43,893 nucleotides of DNA from Fidelibacterota bacterium (GTDB lineage Bacteria > Fidelibacterota > UBA8477 > JABMPR01): positions 1 to 43,893 of the forward strand of contig JAERTH010000056.1 in the NCBI GenBank assembly GCA_016844955.1, written 5' to 3'. Under the pieces are notes generated by a model. That model made no database searches, was not told the DNA's origin, and saw nothing but the letters and a program-made list of their open reading frames with translations. The position numbers were made by a program, and so were the translations under genes. This document shows positions 17,093-28,600 of this stretch, piece by piece. The stretch's first letter is position 1. Each line of letters begins with the position of its first letter.

Positions 17093-18331
17093 CTAATAAT
17101 CCCAATCTGGATGAGGACTTGGCAGACACAGAACGTCATCCAGATCATTGAGTAATTCATCTGGTCCTGAAAGCCCATCAGTGATGGATAATCCCGTGGC
17201 CGGCTGCACACCCAACCACAGCCGGGTAAAGGCACCGATATCAGCCTTCAGAGTGGGAAGTCCTGTCTCAAAACCTGGTTGACTGGATGACTCAGGGCCG
17301 AGATGGATGGTAAATTGTCCGGCACAACCCTTCCATGGGGAATCTGAATCCAGTAATGTTTCAATGGGATCCGTCAAATCCAGATTGAATTGAATGGATC
17401 GCGAATTCAAATGTGTGGCGGCCAGGCATGCTTCCAAATTACATATACGTGTTTGCCAATAGGATGTAGCTCGATTTATATGTTCAAAGCCAGACTTCTC
17501 TGTGGCAATCCGCAAGCGAAAAGGAGTTCGGATAATATCCTGCATCTGCAGACCTGCCGGCTCCCGCATCTTCACCAGCCGAATCTGATCCCCCAGAGAT
17601 TTAATTACTCCCATCAATTCAAGAAACTGTTTTGAGTTTTGAAAGGCCATGGAGTGAATGGTGAGGGGACCATGCTCGCCTTTATTGGTAGCCCAGAAGT
17701 AATGTGTCAATTCGTCTGCAACCCCATCCCTATAACCCAGACCGAATCCACCTTTTGACCATCCCAACTCAGCTTCCATATAGGTGTCTGTGAGAATAGT
17801 GCAAGCGCCGTGCCGTTTTTTGCGATTGAGCAGTGCCTGATGGATAGCAGACCAATCTTTACTGGTTAAGCGTTGGGGGGGTCTCAAGTCCTCATCAACC
17901 AGGATATCCGCAGGATCAAATGTGATCCAGTGTTCATAGCTGCCATTGCCATAACCAAGCTTGTTATAAAAGCCCTGCTCGAAAATTCCCAGGGTACTCA
18001 CAATTGCACCGGCAGCTGCATCTTCCGCGATAAGCCGAGCAGTTAAGCTTTGGGCAAGCCCTTGTTTTCGGGCAACGTGGCTGGTTGTCACAGAGGTGAC
18101 AACCGACAAATTGAGATCTTCCCCGAGATAGCGGAGGTGGGAAGGTTTGGAGGTAACCAGACACTCCGCATTGTTTCCGCTTTCGGCAACCAGGGACCTA
18201 CCCCCTTTTACAAAGGCTGCCAAAAAATCATCAGGTTGATCTGGTTCAATCCAGTGAATTTCCTGCCAGGTACGCTTTACAGCTTCAAAGTCCCGTTCTG
18301 GCGAATATTTTCGTATGTGATAACTCATCAT
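17093..18331 (-). CDS. Eis-like GNAT acetyltransferase with SCP2-like C-terminal domain
   Basis: About 412 residues from the first of two adjacent ATGs (18329-18331), preceded by AAGGA; a longer frame to 18364 adds a non-homologous leader. The organisation matches the Eis family: a GNAT domain with acetyl-CoA loop (VTTSHVARKQGLAQSL) and FYNKLGYG, a second degenerate GNAT domain in the middle, and a C-terminal sterol-carrier-like domain with DIGAFTRLWLGVQPATGL. Eis proteins acetylate amines on aminoglycosides, peptides or other substrates; the native substrate here is unknown. It is transcribed divergently from the penicillin-binding protein gene, with a 227-base spacer that should hold both promoters. 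Confidence 0.82.
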   Translation of the reverse strand: MMSYHIRKYSPERDFEAVKRTWQEIHWIEPDQPDDFLAAFVKGGRSLVAESGNNAECLVTSKPSHLRYLGEDLNLSVVTSVTTSHVARKQGLAQSLTARLIAEDAAAGAIVSTLGIFEQGFYNKLGYGNGSYEHWITFDPADILVDEDLRPPQRLTSKDWSAIHQALLNRKKRHGACTILTDTYMEAELGWSKGGFGLGYRDGVADELTHYFWATNKGEHGPLTIHSMAFQNSKQFLELMGVIKSLGDQIRLVKMREPAGLQMQDIIRTPFRLRIATEKSGFEHINRATSYWQTRICNLEACLAATHLNSRSIQFNLDLTDPIETLLDSDSPWKGCAGQFTIHLGPESSSQPGFETGLPTLKADIGAFTRLWLGVQPATGLSITDGLSGPDELLNDLDDVLCLPSPHPDWDY

Positions 18332-18558
18332 TGAATCCTTCAAAGGAATGCTGCTTGCAGACATCCATAAATTTGGGCCTTACAGTCAAAAAATATAGTT
18401 GGGGAAGTGGATACCGCAATAAGGTGTTTAATATTCATTTCAGCACAAGATCAGGTAAATTTAAAACCAGTTTGAAATGGTTGGAGCAACATTGAATATT
18501 TCACCATACCGCTTAAAAACGATTAAACATTCCGTCTGAAAAGTTTATAATTGATGAT

Positions 18559-20745
18559 ATGGCAAAAACGTTTAGAACTAAAGGTGGTCAACAGGTTTTC
18601 AAGAGGCGCGTTTACATTGCGCTTTCCCTCACAACGGTCGTTGTCTGCAGCGTCTTTGTCTGGCTTATGTTTCTGGCCCAGGATTTACCCTCCCTGGATG
18701 AGTTGGAACGCTATGACCCTGATTTGATCACGAGGATTGTTTCCGCCGATGATCAGATTATTCAAGAATTATTCACCACCCAGAGGACGCTGGTTAAATC
18801 CAACGAAATACCTCCCCATGTAAAAAAGGCGTTGATACTCACTGAGGACCAGCGCTTTTACAGTCATTGGGGCATGAATCTCTTCAGAACTGTTTACAAT
18901 ATCACTCTGAATGTGTTTACAGGACAAATTCATGGTGGTGCCTCTTCGCTTACCCAACAATTGGCCAGAAGTTTATATGCCCGGATCGGTTTTACTCAGA
19001 CCTACACCCGCAAACTTCGCGAATTAATAACCGCCGTCCAAATTGAACACACATTTACCAAAGAAGAAATTCTCACGATGTACCTGAATACGGTGTATTT
19101 CGGTCATGGCACCTATGGAATTCAGGCGGCTGCTTCAAAATATTTTAACAAGCGAGTGGAGAACCTGACTCTGGACGAGGGAGCCATTCTGGTAGGGATG
19201 CTCCGTTCACCGGCACACTATTCACCTATTACGCATCCAGATCGAGCCAAGCATATTCGTAATGTTGTTATTAACAATATGTTTCGGGAAAAAGCCATCA
19301 ACGCCGTTGAGCGAAACTATTTCAAATCCTTGCCGGTGGAAGCCTATGTCCCAGATAGTGTTGATGCTGGTAATGTGGCACCACATTTTGGAGAATTTGT
19401 CAGGCGTCAACTGGAAAAAGAGGATGACGAGCTGGGTGTGGATCTTTATCGGGATGGGCTGACCATTTACACCAGTTTGGACACCCGCATGCAGGCCATT
19501 GCCAACGAAGTAGTTGCCAAGGAGCTGGAGCGGGTTCAAGGTCTATTCAATGCCCGTATGCTTGATGAAAGATCCAAGGCACTGGCAGATATTCTGGAAA
19601 AGCACAGGATTGAATTTACTGTAGATTCAGTTCGCCTGATGATCAGTGATTCCATCCCCATGGATCCCAAAATTGAACAATTGTTAACCGTTCAGGCTCA
19701 GCTGATCTCCATGGATGTTGAGACCGGCCAGATAAAAGCCATGGTGGGCGGTAAAGATTTCAACAAATCTAAATGGAATCGCTCTACACAGATGATTCGT
19801 CAGCCAGGATCCTCATTCAAGGCCTTTCTGTATACGGCAGCCATTGACAATGGATATCCTGTAACCACCACTTTATTGAATCAACCGGTTGTGATAAAAA
19901 TGGGCACCAATGATTCCACGGATTGGCGACCTAAAAATTATGATTTGAGTATGGGCGGGGAAACCACGATCCGTGAGGGTATTCGTCGATCATTAAACCT
20001 GATTGCCGTACGCGTTATTCAGGAGCTCATTGCCCCATCTGCCGTGGTAGAAAAAGCGCGGGCCATGGGAATCACCACGCGCCTGTATCCCGGTGATGCA
20101 CTGGCATTGGGAGCATCTGGAGTCTATCCCATTGAGATGGCAGCAGCCTATGCAGTCTATCCTCGATTAGGAATCTGGATTGAACCCCTGGGGATTATGT
20201 CCGTACAGGATCGGTTTGGTGGTGTGCTCAGGAATTATACACCGGACAGAAAGGAAGTGCTGGGCCGCGGTACTTCTTATGTCATGCTGTCACTTCTGGA
20301 AACCGTAGCCAATCGTGGTACTGGTGTTGGTGCTCGCACCCGCTTTGGTTTTCATGAACCCTCTGGGGGAAAAACAGGGACAACAACCGGTTTTACAGAC
20401 GCCTGGTATGTGGGTTTCACCACACGTTTATCAACAGCAGTCTGGGTTGGAATGGATTCACCATCCATCAGCCTTGGTCCTGGGATGGCTGGTTCAGCTC
20501 TGGGTGTGCCTATCTGGGCGCAATACATGAAAGCAGTGTATGATAGCCTGGAATGGGATCGTCAGGAATTTGAAGTCCCGGAAGAGGATGTGGTTTTTAC
20601 CAATGTTTGTTCAGAGACCCACAAGCTGGCAACCCAATATTGTACGCCTATACGTGAAGTCTTTTTACCGGGAACAGCTCCTACTCAGAGGTGTGATGAA
20701 CACGGGAACCGCAGCAAACCTACCGGTGCAGATCTCGATTTTTAA
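18559..20745 (+). CDS. mrcA: Class A penicillin-binding protein (PBP1A-type transglycosylase/transpeptidase)
   Basis: 728 residues. It polymerises and cross-links peptidoglycan from the periplasmic face. One N-terminal membrane anchor lies at about 17-40. The GT51 domain has EDQRFYSHWG (catalytic Glu96), GGASSLTQQLARSLY and KLREL (Glu155). The transpeptidase domain has SxxK as SSFK (Ser418-Lys421), SLN (478-480) and KTG (605-607) followed by TDAWYVGF. The C-terminal tail carries two Cys residues (NVCSE, QYCTP) typical of FCB homologues. There is no clear ribosome-binding site before the ATG. It converges on the AMP nucleosidase gene across a 114-base spacer with a direct repeat and a palindrome. 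Confidence 0.95.
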   Translation: MAKTFRTKGGQQVFKRRVYIALSLTTVVVCSVFVWLMFLAQDLPSLDELERYDPDLITRIVSADDQIIQELFTTQRTLVKSNEIPPHVKKALILTEDQRFYSHWGMNLFRTVYNITLNVFTGQIHGGASSLTQQLARSLYARIGFTQTYTRKLRELITAVQIEHTFTKEEILTMYLNTVYFGHGTYGIQAAASKYFNKRVENLTLDEGAILVGMLRSPAHYSPITHPDRAKHIRNVVINNMFREKAINAVERNYFKSLPVEAYVPDSVDAGNVAPHFGEFVRRQLEKEDDELGVDLYRDGLTIYTSLDTRMQAIANEVVAKELERVQGLFNARMLDERSKALADILEKHRIEFTVDSVRLMISDSIPMDPKIEQLLTVQAQLISMDVETGQIKAMVGGKDFNKSKWNRSTQMIRQPGSSFKAFLYTAAIDNGYPVTTTLLNQPVVIKMGTNDSTDWRPKNYDLSMGGETTIREGIRRSLNLIAVRVIQELIAPSAVVEKARAMGITTRLYPGDALALGASGVYPIEMAAAYAVYPRLGIWIEPLGIMSVQDRFGGVLRNYTPDRKEVLGRGTSYVMLSLLETVANRGTGVGARTRFGFHEPSGGKTGTTTGFTDAWYVGFTTRLSTAVWVGMDSPSISLGPGMAGSALGVPIWAQYMKAVYDSLEWDRQEFEVPEEDVVFTNVCSETHKLATQYCTPIREVFLPGTAPTQRCDEHGNRSKPTGADLDF

Positions 20746-20757
20746 TTTTTTACATTC

Positions 20758-20789
20758 ACCACATAACCACATAACCACATAACCACATA
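20758..20789. repeat. Microsatellite, four copies of ACCACATA
   Basis: Four perfect tandem copies of the 8-base unit ACCACATA lie between convergent genes, 12 bases after the penicillin-binding protein stop. No coding role is seen. Copy number could vary by slippage. Confidence 0.95.
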
Positions 20790-20808
20790 AATATTATTCG
20801 GTAATTCT

Positions 20809-20832
20809 AGGCGCGGATTCGAATTCGCGCCT
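20809..20832. terminator. 24-base palindrome between convergent genes, likely bidirectional termination hairpin
   Basis: AGGCGCGGATTC followed by GAATTCGCGCCT forms a nearly perfect palindrome (one G-T pair out of twelve) between the penicillin-binding protein gene (+) and the AMP nucleosidase gene (-). There is no T tract, so termination is inferred from position and symmetry; it could equally be a protein-binding site. Confidence 0.5.
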
Positions 20833-20859
20833 GGATTTATACAATATATTGTGAATCAG

Positions 20860-21639
20860 TTAAAACGAGAAGTGCTTGATCTGCTCACCCTGTTCTGCGA
20901 TATGGGTCATGGCTTCAATACCGATATCCAGGTGTAAATCCACGTATTTCTGAGTCACACTCTTATCCAGAGCTTCGGTTTTGACCCCTTCTGGATCCAT
21001 GGGTAAATCACTTACCAGAAGCAAGGCACCTCTTGGAATATTATTGGCCAGTCCGGTGATGAAGATGGTGGCCGTTTCCATATCAATCCCAATGGCCCGG
21101 ATTTCATGTAAATAATCCTTGAAAGCAATATCATGCTCCCAGACGCGACGATTCGTGGTATAAACCACGCCGGTACGATAATCCAGATCATTCTCAACCA
21201 GGATTTGAGAGGTGTATTTGTGAATTTTGAAACTGGGCATCGCCGGAACTTCCGGCCGCATGTAATCATCACTGGTACCCTCACCACGAATGGCTGCGAT
21301 GGGCAAAATAAAGTGACCCAGTTCTGTTGACTGCTTTAAGCCACCGCATTTCCCCAGAAAGAGGACCCCATATGGATTGATGGCTGACAACAGATCCATT
21401 ACTGTGGCTGCATTGGCACTGCCCATCCCAAAATTGATGATGCTTAAACCATCGTTATTGGTTGCAACCGTCATGGTGCGATCCTCACCTAAAATGGGGA
21501 CGTTAAAGCGGTGGGCAAATTTATCGACATAATTTCTGAAATTTGTGAGAAGTATTCGGTCTCCGAATGCTTCCGGTTCTACCCCAGTGTAGCGATAGAG
21601 CCAATCTTTTACTATTTGTTGTTTTGTTTCCATGGTCAT
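20860..21639 (-). CDS. amn: AMP nucleosidase
   Basis: 259 residues, the short form found in Bacteroidota and relatives. It hydrolyses AMP to adenine and ribose 5-phosphate in purine salvage. It begins with the family N-terminus (DWLYRYTG, then FGDRILLTNF) and contains the nucleoside phosphorylase-fold core FGMGSANAATVMDLL, GVLFLGKCGGLK and the purine-binding strand AIGIDMETATIF followed by LLLVSDLPM. The first ATG (21637-21639) has only a distant AGGGAGGA; a second ATG six bases on is possible. It faces away from the small lipoprotein gene at 21752. Confidence 0.92.
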   Translation of the reverse strand: MTMETKQQIVKDWLYRYTGVEPEAFGDRILLTNFRNYVDKFAHRFNVPILGEDRTMTVATNNDGLSIINFGMGSANAATVMDLLSAINPYGVLFLGKCGGLKQSTELGHFILPIAAIRGEGTSDDYMRPEVPAMPSFKIHKYTSQILVENDLDYRTGVVYTTNRRVWEHDIAFKDYLHEIRAIGIDMETATIFITGLANNIPRGALLLVSDLPMDPEGVKTEALDKSVTQKYVDLHLDIGIEAMTHIAEQGEQIKHFSF

Positions 21640-21751
21640 AATCTAACCAGAGTCCTCCCTGACCAAAACAGTTTGAAGGACCTCAACTGTCCAAAAGATC
21701 GGTAGAACAAAACGCTTGTCATTAATGCCCCCCAAAAGGAAATTCCAAGAC

Positions 21752-22399
21752 ATGTTTAATTCCAGATTATATATTCTTTTGTGTCTGCCCTTGCTATTGG
21801 TGATGTCCTGTACATCCCATGCGGTGATTTCACCTGAGCCACTCAAGACAGATGAAACCTATGCCGGTGTAGTCTTGTCAGCAGAAAACATGATCCCTCA
21901 ATTTGTTTACCGCAAAGGTATGGGTGAGAAAATGGATGCGGGTGTACGCATTGGCATGTTACCCATCCACGGTAGTGGTGTTGATGCAACCATGTTACTC
22001 AGAGATGAGGGGAAACGTCTGCATACCATGAACCTGGCCTTAACCTACGCTGAGCAAAGTTCCTTTGGTGCAACTTACTATAACGTTTCCCGAAAAGAAC
22101 GGACCAAAACCGTTAGACGAGATGGCAAAGTATTCAAACAAACCGAGGTTGATATATTCAACTATGGTTATATCGGTCTCAGATACAATTACCTGCCTTC
22201 TGGGTTCTGGGGTGAAAACCAGCATTTGTTTGGACTGCTATATGGAATGAACTTCCGCAAAACCTGGGGAATGGAGCTGGGATATTTTCATGATTTTTCA
22301 GGCCGAACCCCAGTTTCAGAGTATGGATTTAACCCAAAATACGCACCGCTAACCGGTATTTCCATGCGGTTTTGGTTTGGTCAATTGACCAGGGGTTAG
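21752..22399 (+). CDS. Small lipoprotein, probably beta-rich, function unknown
   Basis: 215 residues from the ATG at 21752, preferred because AAAAGGAAA lies nine bases before it and the protein then opens with a clean signal peptide; in-frame starts at 21716 (TTG) and 21725 (ATG) are alternatives. The lipobox is LVMSC, then TS. The mature part has Gly- and aromatic-rich strand-like blocks (GVRIGMLPIHGSG, FNYGYIGLRYNYLPSGFW, MELGYFHDFSG) and ends in ISMRFWFGQLTRG, resembling small outer-membrane barrel-like proteins. No enzyme motif is seen. A terminator-like hairpin with nine T residues follows about 105 bases downstream. Confidence 0.7.
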   Translation: MFNSRLYILLCLPLLLVMSCTSHAVISPEPLKTDETYAGVVLSAENMIPQFVYRKGMGEKMDAGVRIGMLPIHGSGVDATMLLRDEGKRLHTMNLALTYAEQSSFGATYYNVSRKERTKTVRRDGKVFKQTEVDIFNYGYIGLRYNYLPSGFWGENQHLFGLLYGMNFRKTWGMELGYFHDFSGRTPVSEYGFNPKYAPLTGISMRFWFGQLTRG

Positions 22400-22504
22400 T
22401 GTCTTTATATATAATACCCTAATATATTCCATTTGTATGTCAGCATATTTGCCAAAAGCAATCCTCTTGAATCGAGGAGACGCAAAATCTATATTTGCCA
22501 GCTA

Positions 22505-22532
22505 AAGCAGGAGATTGTTGTCCTTTTTTTTT
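22505..22532 (+). terminator. Probable intrinsic terminator
   Basis: A weak stem (AGGA pairing with TCCT around GATTGTTG, extendable by A-T pairs) is followed directly by nine T residues (22524-22532). It lies 105 bases after the small lipoprotein stop and 85 bases before the giant gene start, so it separates the two transcripts or could act as an attenuator for the latter. Confidence 0.5.
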
Positions 22533-22617
22533 GGTTTTACCGTTAACTTGTAAATCGATTTGGCCCAGAGTAGAAGCCGAAGCGGACTATTATTAATTGA
22601 ATATTAAGGAGTTCACC

Positions 22618-25600
22618 ATGAAACGATTGCTCTCAACTGGATGGATACTTGTGTTTGTCGCATTGATGACAACAGGAGTTTTCGCTGACCCAAAGATCAA
22701 TCCAAAAGCCGACTGCGATGACTGTTTAAAAACATCTATCGATGGTACTTTGGATGTGAACTGGACCGGAACACCAGCAGACGTGAACTCACTTCGTGAC
22801 GAAGAGCTAGCCTATCATGATGGAATCTTTGAAGGTCAAATCGGAAATAGTAATTTTGGATTTGGTGTGCGATTCTCAGCCGATGCCGCTATTTATCTAA
22901 CTGGCTTGACCATATATACTCTGGGAGATGCATCCGCCACTGGCGCAGTGGTGAGCGTCTATGCTGACCCCGGTGCCAGTATTGCTGGACCACCTGAAGC
23001 CCCTATAGGTCCCGGACATGCCTCAGCCCTCTGGGAATCTTCCCCCATGGATCTCACGTCTCCTGATGATTCGCTCCACATGTTTGATATCCCGCTTGAA
23101 AATCTGGCCATTAACGGCGGCGACTTTTATGTCGTGGTCTGGGAGGATGGAACTGGCTTTCTCGGTATAGCAAATGATCTCCAGATGAATTACACTGATA
23201 GAAATTGGGTTTTCGTAGAAGACTGGGCTACACTGGAAACATTCACTGCCGGTAACGAACTCTATACAGGAAACCTTGGCATAACAGCCACCTATCTCCC
23301 ACAAGAGATTGAAGGTTCCTTCATGACCGTTGCTCCTCAGAATATAGATTTTGGTATTCTCCAACTCGATGATGAATCGATTTCTCAAAATGTCACCATT
23401 GCCAATATTGGAACTGAGGCTTTTGACATTACCGCTGTTGACATAGAGGGCCTTGGATTTAACACATCTCTGGCGCTACCTGCTACTGTGGCTGCTGGTA
23501 GTTCCATCGATATGGATGTCACACTTACACTGACAGTTGAGGGGCCTGCCGAAGGAACTTTCCTACTCACATCTACTGCTGATAATACAACTTCCATCAC
23601 CATAACTGCATCAGCCATGGTCTATGATGGTCTTCCCGAATATCTAATCTGGAACCCCTCTGCTTCCATCAGTGGAGAGGTCTTTCTGAATCAACTAGAT
23701 GCCCTGGGTCATTCTGCAACACTCACGACTGACATTTTCCTGTTTGGCGATCCCGTAGATGTTGGCTACTCCGGCATTTTCATCTGCCTGGGAATGTATG
23801 ACAACGATAACTACATCCTCAATGAGGGAGATATCGAGGTCATGGCTCTGGTAGAGTATGCAGAGGCCGGATTTCCACTCTATATGGAAGGTGGCAACAC
23901 CTGGGCCGCTAACACTCAGACCACACTACATGCCTATTTTGGCATTAATGGCGTAAGTGATGGTGGCGACGACCTGTTCAATGTGGACGGCGCAAACCTC
24001 ATGGAAGGAATGGATTATACCTATAACGGCTTCAACGTTGATGTGAATCATCTTGAGCCCGCAACCAATGATGGCATGGTATTCCATATTAATCCAACTG
24101 AGGATTATGCCTGTGGTATCGGCCACCTGACACCCGGTGCAAATACTATCGGTAACTCTTTTGAATTTGGTGGGTTGGTCGGTGATGATACACCAGTCAG
24201 CGAATTGCTGGCAGCATATCTTGATTTTATGGCAGCACCCTATACAGATATCTGGTCACCCTCAGTTGCAGGTGTGACACGATTTACCTTCACGCTTGAT
24301 ACAGTAGGTCCCTACACCATTGAAGCCCTGGCAACTGATAATGTTGGTGTGGATGAAATCTACCTCTACTACAGCCTTAATGGTGGTGAATTCTTTCCTG
24401 TTATGATGACGGATATGGGTCATGATCTTTACCATGGTGATATCCCTGGACAGGAAGCGGGCACCAGTATCACCTATTATGTCTCTGCCTTTGATGAAGC
24501 AGGGAATGAAGGATCAGCTCCTGCTGATGCACCTGAGGAAGTATATCTCTTTGATGTGGTTTCTCACTTGCCCCCTGTCTATCTGACAGCAGAATCCGGT
24601 CTGGATGGACGCGTAAATTTACTCTGGGCAGAACCAGGCACTGAGGCACCAGCGCTGATTGAATGTGCTGATTTTCCAATCCCCTCACTTCCATTCAGCG
24701 CCACAGGTTCCAACGCAGGTATGGGTGATGACTTTGATGTAAGCGGTGGAGATGGTGAAGATGTAGCCTACCAGCTCTGGATGCCTGAAGACGGTGTTAT
24801 TGATATCACACTATGTAGCGAGCTCACAGACTATGACTGCAAAGTTGAGATCTTTACTGAAGAATGTACAGTTTCTACTGGCTGGTACGACGATGATGGC
24901 CCCTTCGGAAGTTGTGATCAGTCCCCTGCTCCCTTTACTCCGTCTGAATTGGTGAATATTCCATTGGAAGCTGGCGTATATGTGATTGTTGTGGATGGAT
25001 TCAATGGTGCTGTTGGAAATTATGAACTCTTTGTTTCAGAATCTGAAGTAGCCCGCGCTCCAAGCCAATCCTTCGCCAGCGGCCTGGCAGAAGAGCTGGC
25101 CAAAATTGAGGAGTTAGGTCTGCGGGTTAGACCTGAAGCTTTAAGCAGCAGTCCCCGTGAGTACTATTCCTTGAGGGAGTTACGTGAGTTGATCAACTAC
25201 GGAATCTATCACAATACAACATCCCCCGTTCTCATCGAAGCTGAGAATCTGGTTGAAGTCATTGATATGGATTCCTTGACGTATACCCATTTCCCCGTAG
25301 AAAATGAGATCAGCCATTTCTATCGAGTCCTGGCCATGTACGATGATGGAGAGTCACCCTCGGAACAGGTTGAAGCTATCCCAACCAATCATCCCCCAAT
25401 GACGCCCATGGGGCTCATGGGTAGCGTAGATGATGAAACCAACACCATCACACTCAGCTGGGAAGAGAACACCGACTATGACATTGCAGGTTACAATGTA
25501 TATCGTGGCGGTTTACTGGCTGAATTTGTTGAAGATCCATTCTACAGCGAGGTTGCTGAAGATGGGGTTTACCATTTTTCATTGAAAGCCGTTGATGCCG

Positions 25601-28600
25601 GTGGTATGCTTTCCGGTCTTTCTGGTACATACAGCGTGCAGGTTGGTGAAGATCCACCGACTTATGTAACCGCAGTATCTGGGCTGGATGGGACGGTTGA
25701 GTTGGCCTGGTTCCCTCCAGGTACTGAGCGTATGTTGGTTGAAATAGAAATATTGACCGATATGTATGCCAACGAAACCAGCTGGGATATTGCTGATGTA
25801 AACGGAGCAATTGTCGCAGAATACTCTGCAGGTGACCTGGTTGACAATACAATTTACAATTGGGAGGTTGAACTTCCCCCAGAGAACTACACTTTTACCA
25901 TCTACGACTCCTTCGGTGATGGTATTTATGATCCAGGATATTATACCCTGACTGTCAATGATCAACTGATCATGACCGGTGGTGGTGGTGAAGGTTTTGA
26001 TGAGTCAGAAAGTGTTGTGTTTGGTCCAGAAGGTGCATTGGCCTTGAGAAGAGGGCACTTTGATGATGTAGCTCAGGGCCCCAGAGGTTCTGCACCCACC
26101 AACCTGGCAGAGCTGAATGTTATCACTGAAACACTCTTTGATAATACAACACCCACCCGTGAACTCCGCGAACTGGCTAATTATGCTGTTTATCGCAGTA
26201 CAGAATCCCCAATCGTTCTTGATCAAGATCATCTGGTGGCAACCTTGGCTCCCGACGTATTGGCTTATACTGATTTCCCATTGGCCAATGCAATAACCTA
26301 CTATTATAAAATTGCTTCTATTTATGATGAGGGTGAAGGTATGGGCGCTTCTGAAGAAGTGTCTGCCATCCCCGAAAACCATGCTCCCCTGGCACCACAG
26401 AATGTTGTGAATGCTGTTGATGTAGAAACCAGTGAAGTAACAGTTAGCTGGGATGATAATAGCGATTATGACCTGGCCAGCTATAATGTCTATCGCGATG
26501 ATGTCCTGATTGGCAATGTCACTGAGGCTACCTTCAGTGAAATAGTCGAAGATGGTGCCTATCGCTATAACATCAGAGCCGTTGATACAGGTGATATGGA
26601 GTCTCCTTCATCCATGTTCACTATCGCGCTGGTAGGTGAAGTACCACCTTCATATCCGACAGCGCTATCTGGTTTGGACGGTCGCATTGATCTGGCCTGG
26701 AGAGTACCCGGAACTGAGTTGATTTTTCTCAATGTGGAGATTCTCACGGACTGGGGCGGCGCTTCCCTCTCATGGGATATCACAGATGGTGATGGCAACT
26801 TTGTCGCTGGTGTTGGTCCAGCAACCATGGAAAACAATACACTGTACAACTGGGAGTTTGAATTATTTCCAGGAACCTACACCTTCACTATTTATGATGA
26901 GTGGAGTGGTGGGATTTATGATCCTGGTTATTACACCGTGCACATGAACAACTCTGTGCTGATGACAGGTAACAATTTTGAAGCCTCAGAGAGTGTGACC
27001 TTTGATACCGGCGGTATCCTGGCGCTGCGTCACGGACACTATGATGGCGTACCAACTGGTCCAGAGGGCGCATCCCCAGCCAATCTTTCCAGTCTGAACA
27101 TTATTTATGAAACTATCTATGAAAACACCAGCACCAGAGAACTACGTGATCTTACCGGCTATGGTGTTTACAGAAGCACAGCTTCACCGGTTCTGATTGA
27201 AGCAGAAAATCTGGTTGAATCAGTTGGCGCAGACATTCGTGCATATACAGACTTTCCATTGACCAATGGAACAACCTACTACTACAAAATTACTGCTACC
27301 TATGATACAGGGTCCGCAGCTTCTGTGGAAGTTTCTGGTATACCTGTAAACCATGAACCTACTGAACCAATTGACCTTGCAGCTACCGTGAACAACACGA
27401 CCAATACAGTCACGTTAACCTGGACCGAGACTGGTGATTACGATCTCGCAGGCTACAATGTCTATCGCAATGAGGTGTTGCTTGGAACTGCTCCAACAGC
27501 GCTCACTGCAACCTATGATGATGTAGTTGATGACGGTGATTATTACTATGTTGTTTCATCCTATGATACCGGTGGGATGGAATCCTCTCTGTCAGAGCGG
27601 ATTCAAGTATTGGTTGGTGAAGTACCACCTACCAACCTGACAGCTGATGGTAATTTTGATGATCACATTGAGCTCATCTGGCGGACACCAGGCAACCCCA
27701 TGCCTCCTCTCCAGGATTGTGGTGATGAATTGATTGAAGAAATTCCTTTCGTTATGACTGGCACCAACGTGGGGATGGGTGATGACTTTGCGCTGACAGG
27801 CTCAAACAATGAAGACTATGCGTACCAGCTCTATATGTCTGAGGCCGGTGCCATTGATATCACACTGTGTAGCCCTGTAACCAACTATGATACAAAAGTT
27901 GCCATTTTTGGTGAGGATTGCACCACAGAAATCTACTATAACGATGACAACTGGGAATGTGATTTGAGTGGGCTTTACTCAGGAATTTTCGGTGCTGAAC
28001 TTGAAGAAGGCATTTATTTTGTCGTCGTGGATGGCTATAGCGCCAATGCTGGCGATTATGAAATCACTATCACCGAGGCTGCTACCAATAGACAATTCGT
28101 ACCGGAACCCCCACAGTATGCCATTCAGAAAATGGTAAACCTGGGTGAAATTAGTGCCGAAGAAGGCCAGGTACTGGTTGTAGACATGCCAGAAATGGTG
28201 GAATTCGTACCACAGTTTGTTGAAATGTCCGAGGAAGTTAGAAACATGCGTGAGGTTGAAGAAATCTCTCACTATGCTATCTATCGCGACAATGAAGCAG
28301 TTGGGACGACCGCTGAAACATATTACAGCGATCTGGTTCCAGAAAACACAGCCTTCACTTATACGGTAACTGCCGTTTATAGTAATGGTGAGGAATCATC
28401 AGCTACCAACGAGGCCACAGCAACTGCCAATATGGCACCCGGTCCACTTGATGAATTCACAGTGACCATGACCGGACTATGGAATGTCACATTTAATTGG
28501 GTAGACTCACCTCTGAACATGGATGGCTCCCCCTGTATTGATCTTGATGGTATCAAGGTCAAACGCAATGGGATTGAAGTTGCCACCATCGATCCAGGTG

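Noticed and set aside
20758..20789. CRISPR array
   Set aside because: The repeat is an 8-base perfect microsatellite without spacers and no cas genes are near.
24571..28430. Assembly artefact creating the fourfold repeat
   Set aside because: The modules differ at most DNA positions and carry different inserts, so they are old duplications and not a collapsed or duplicated read.
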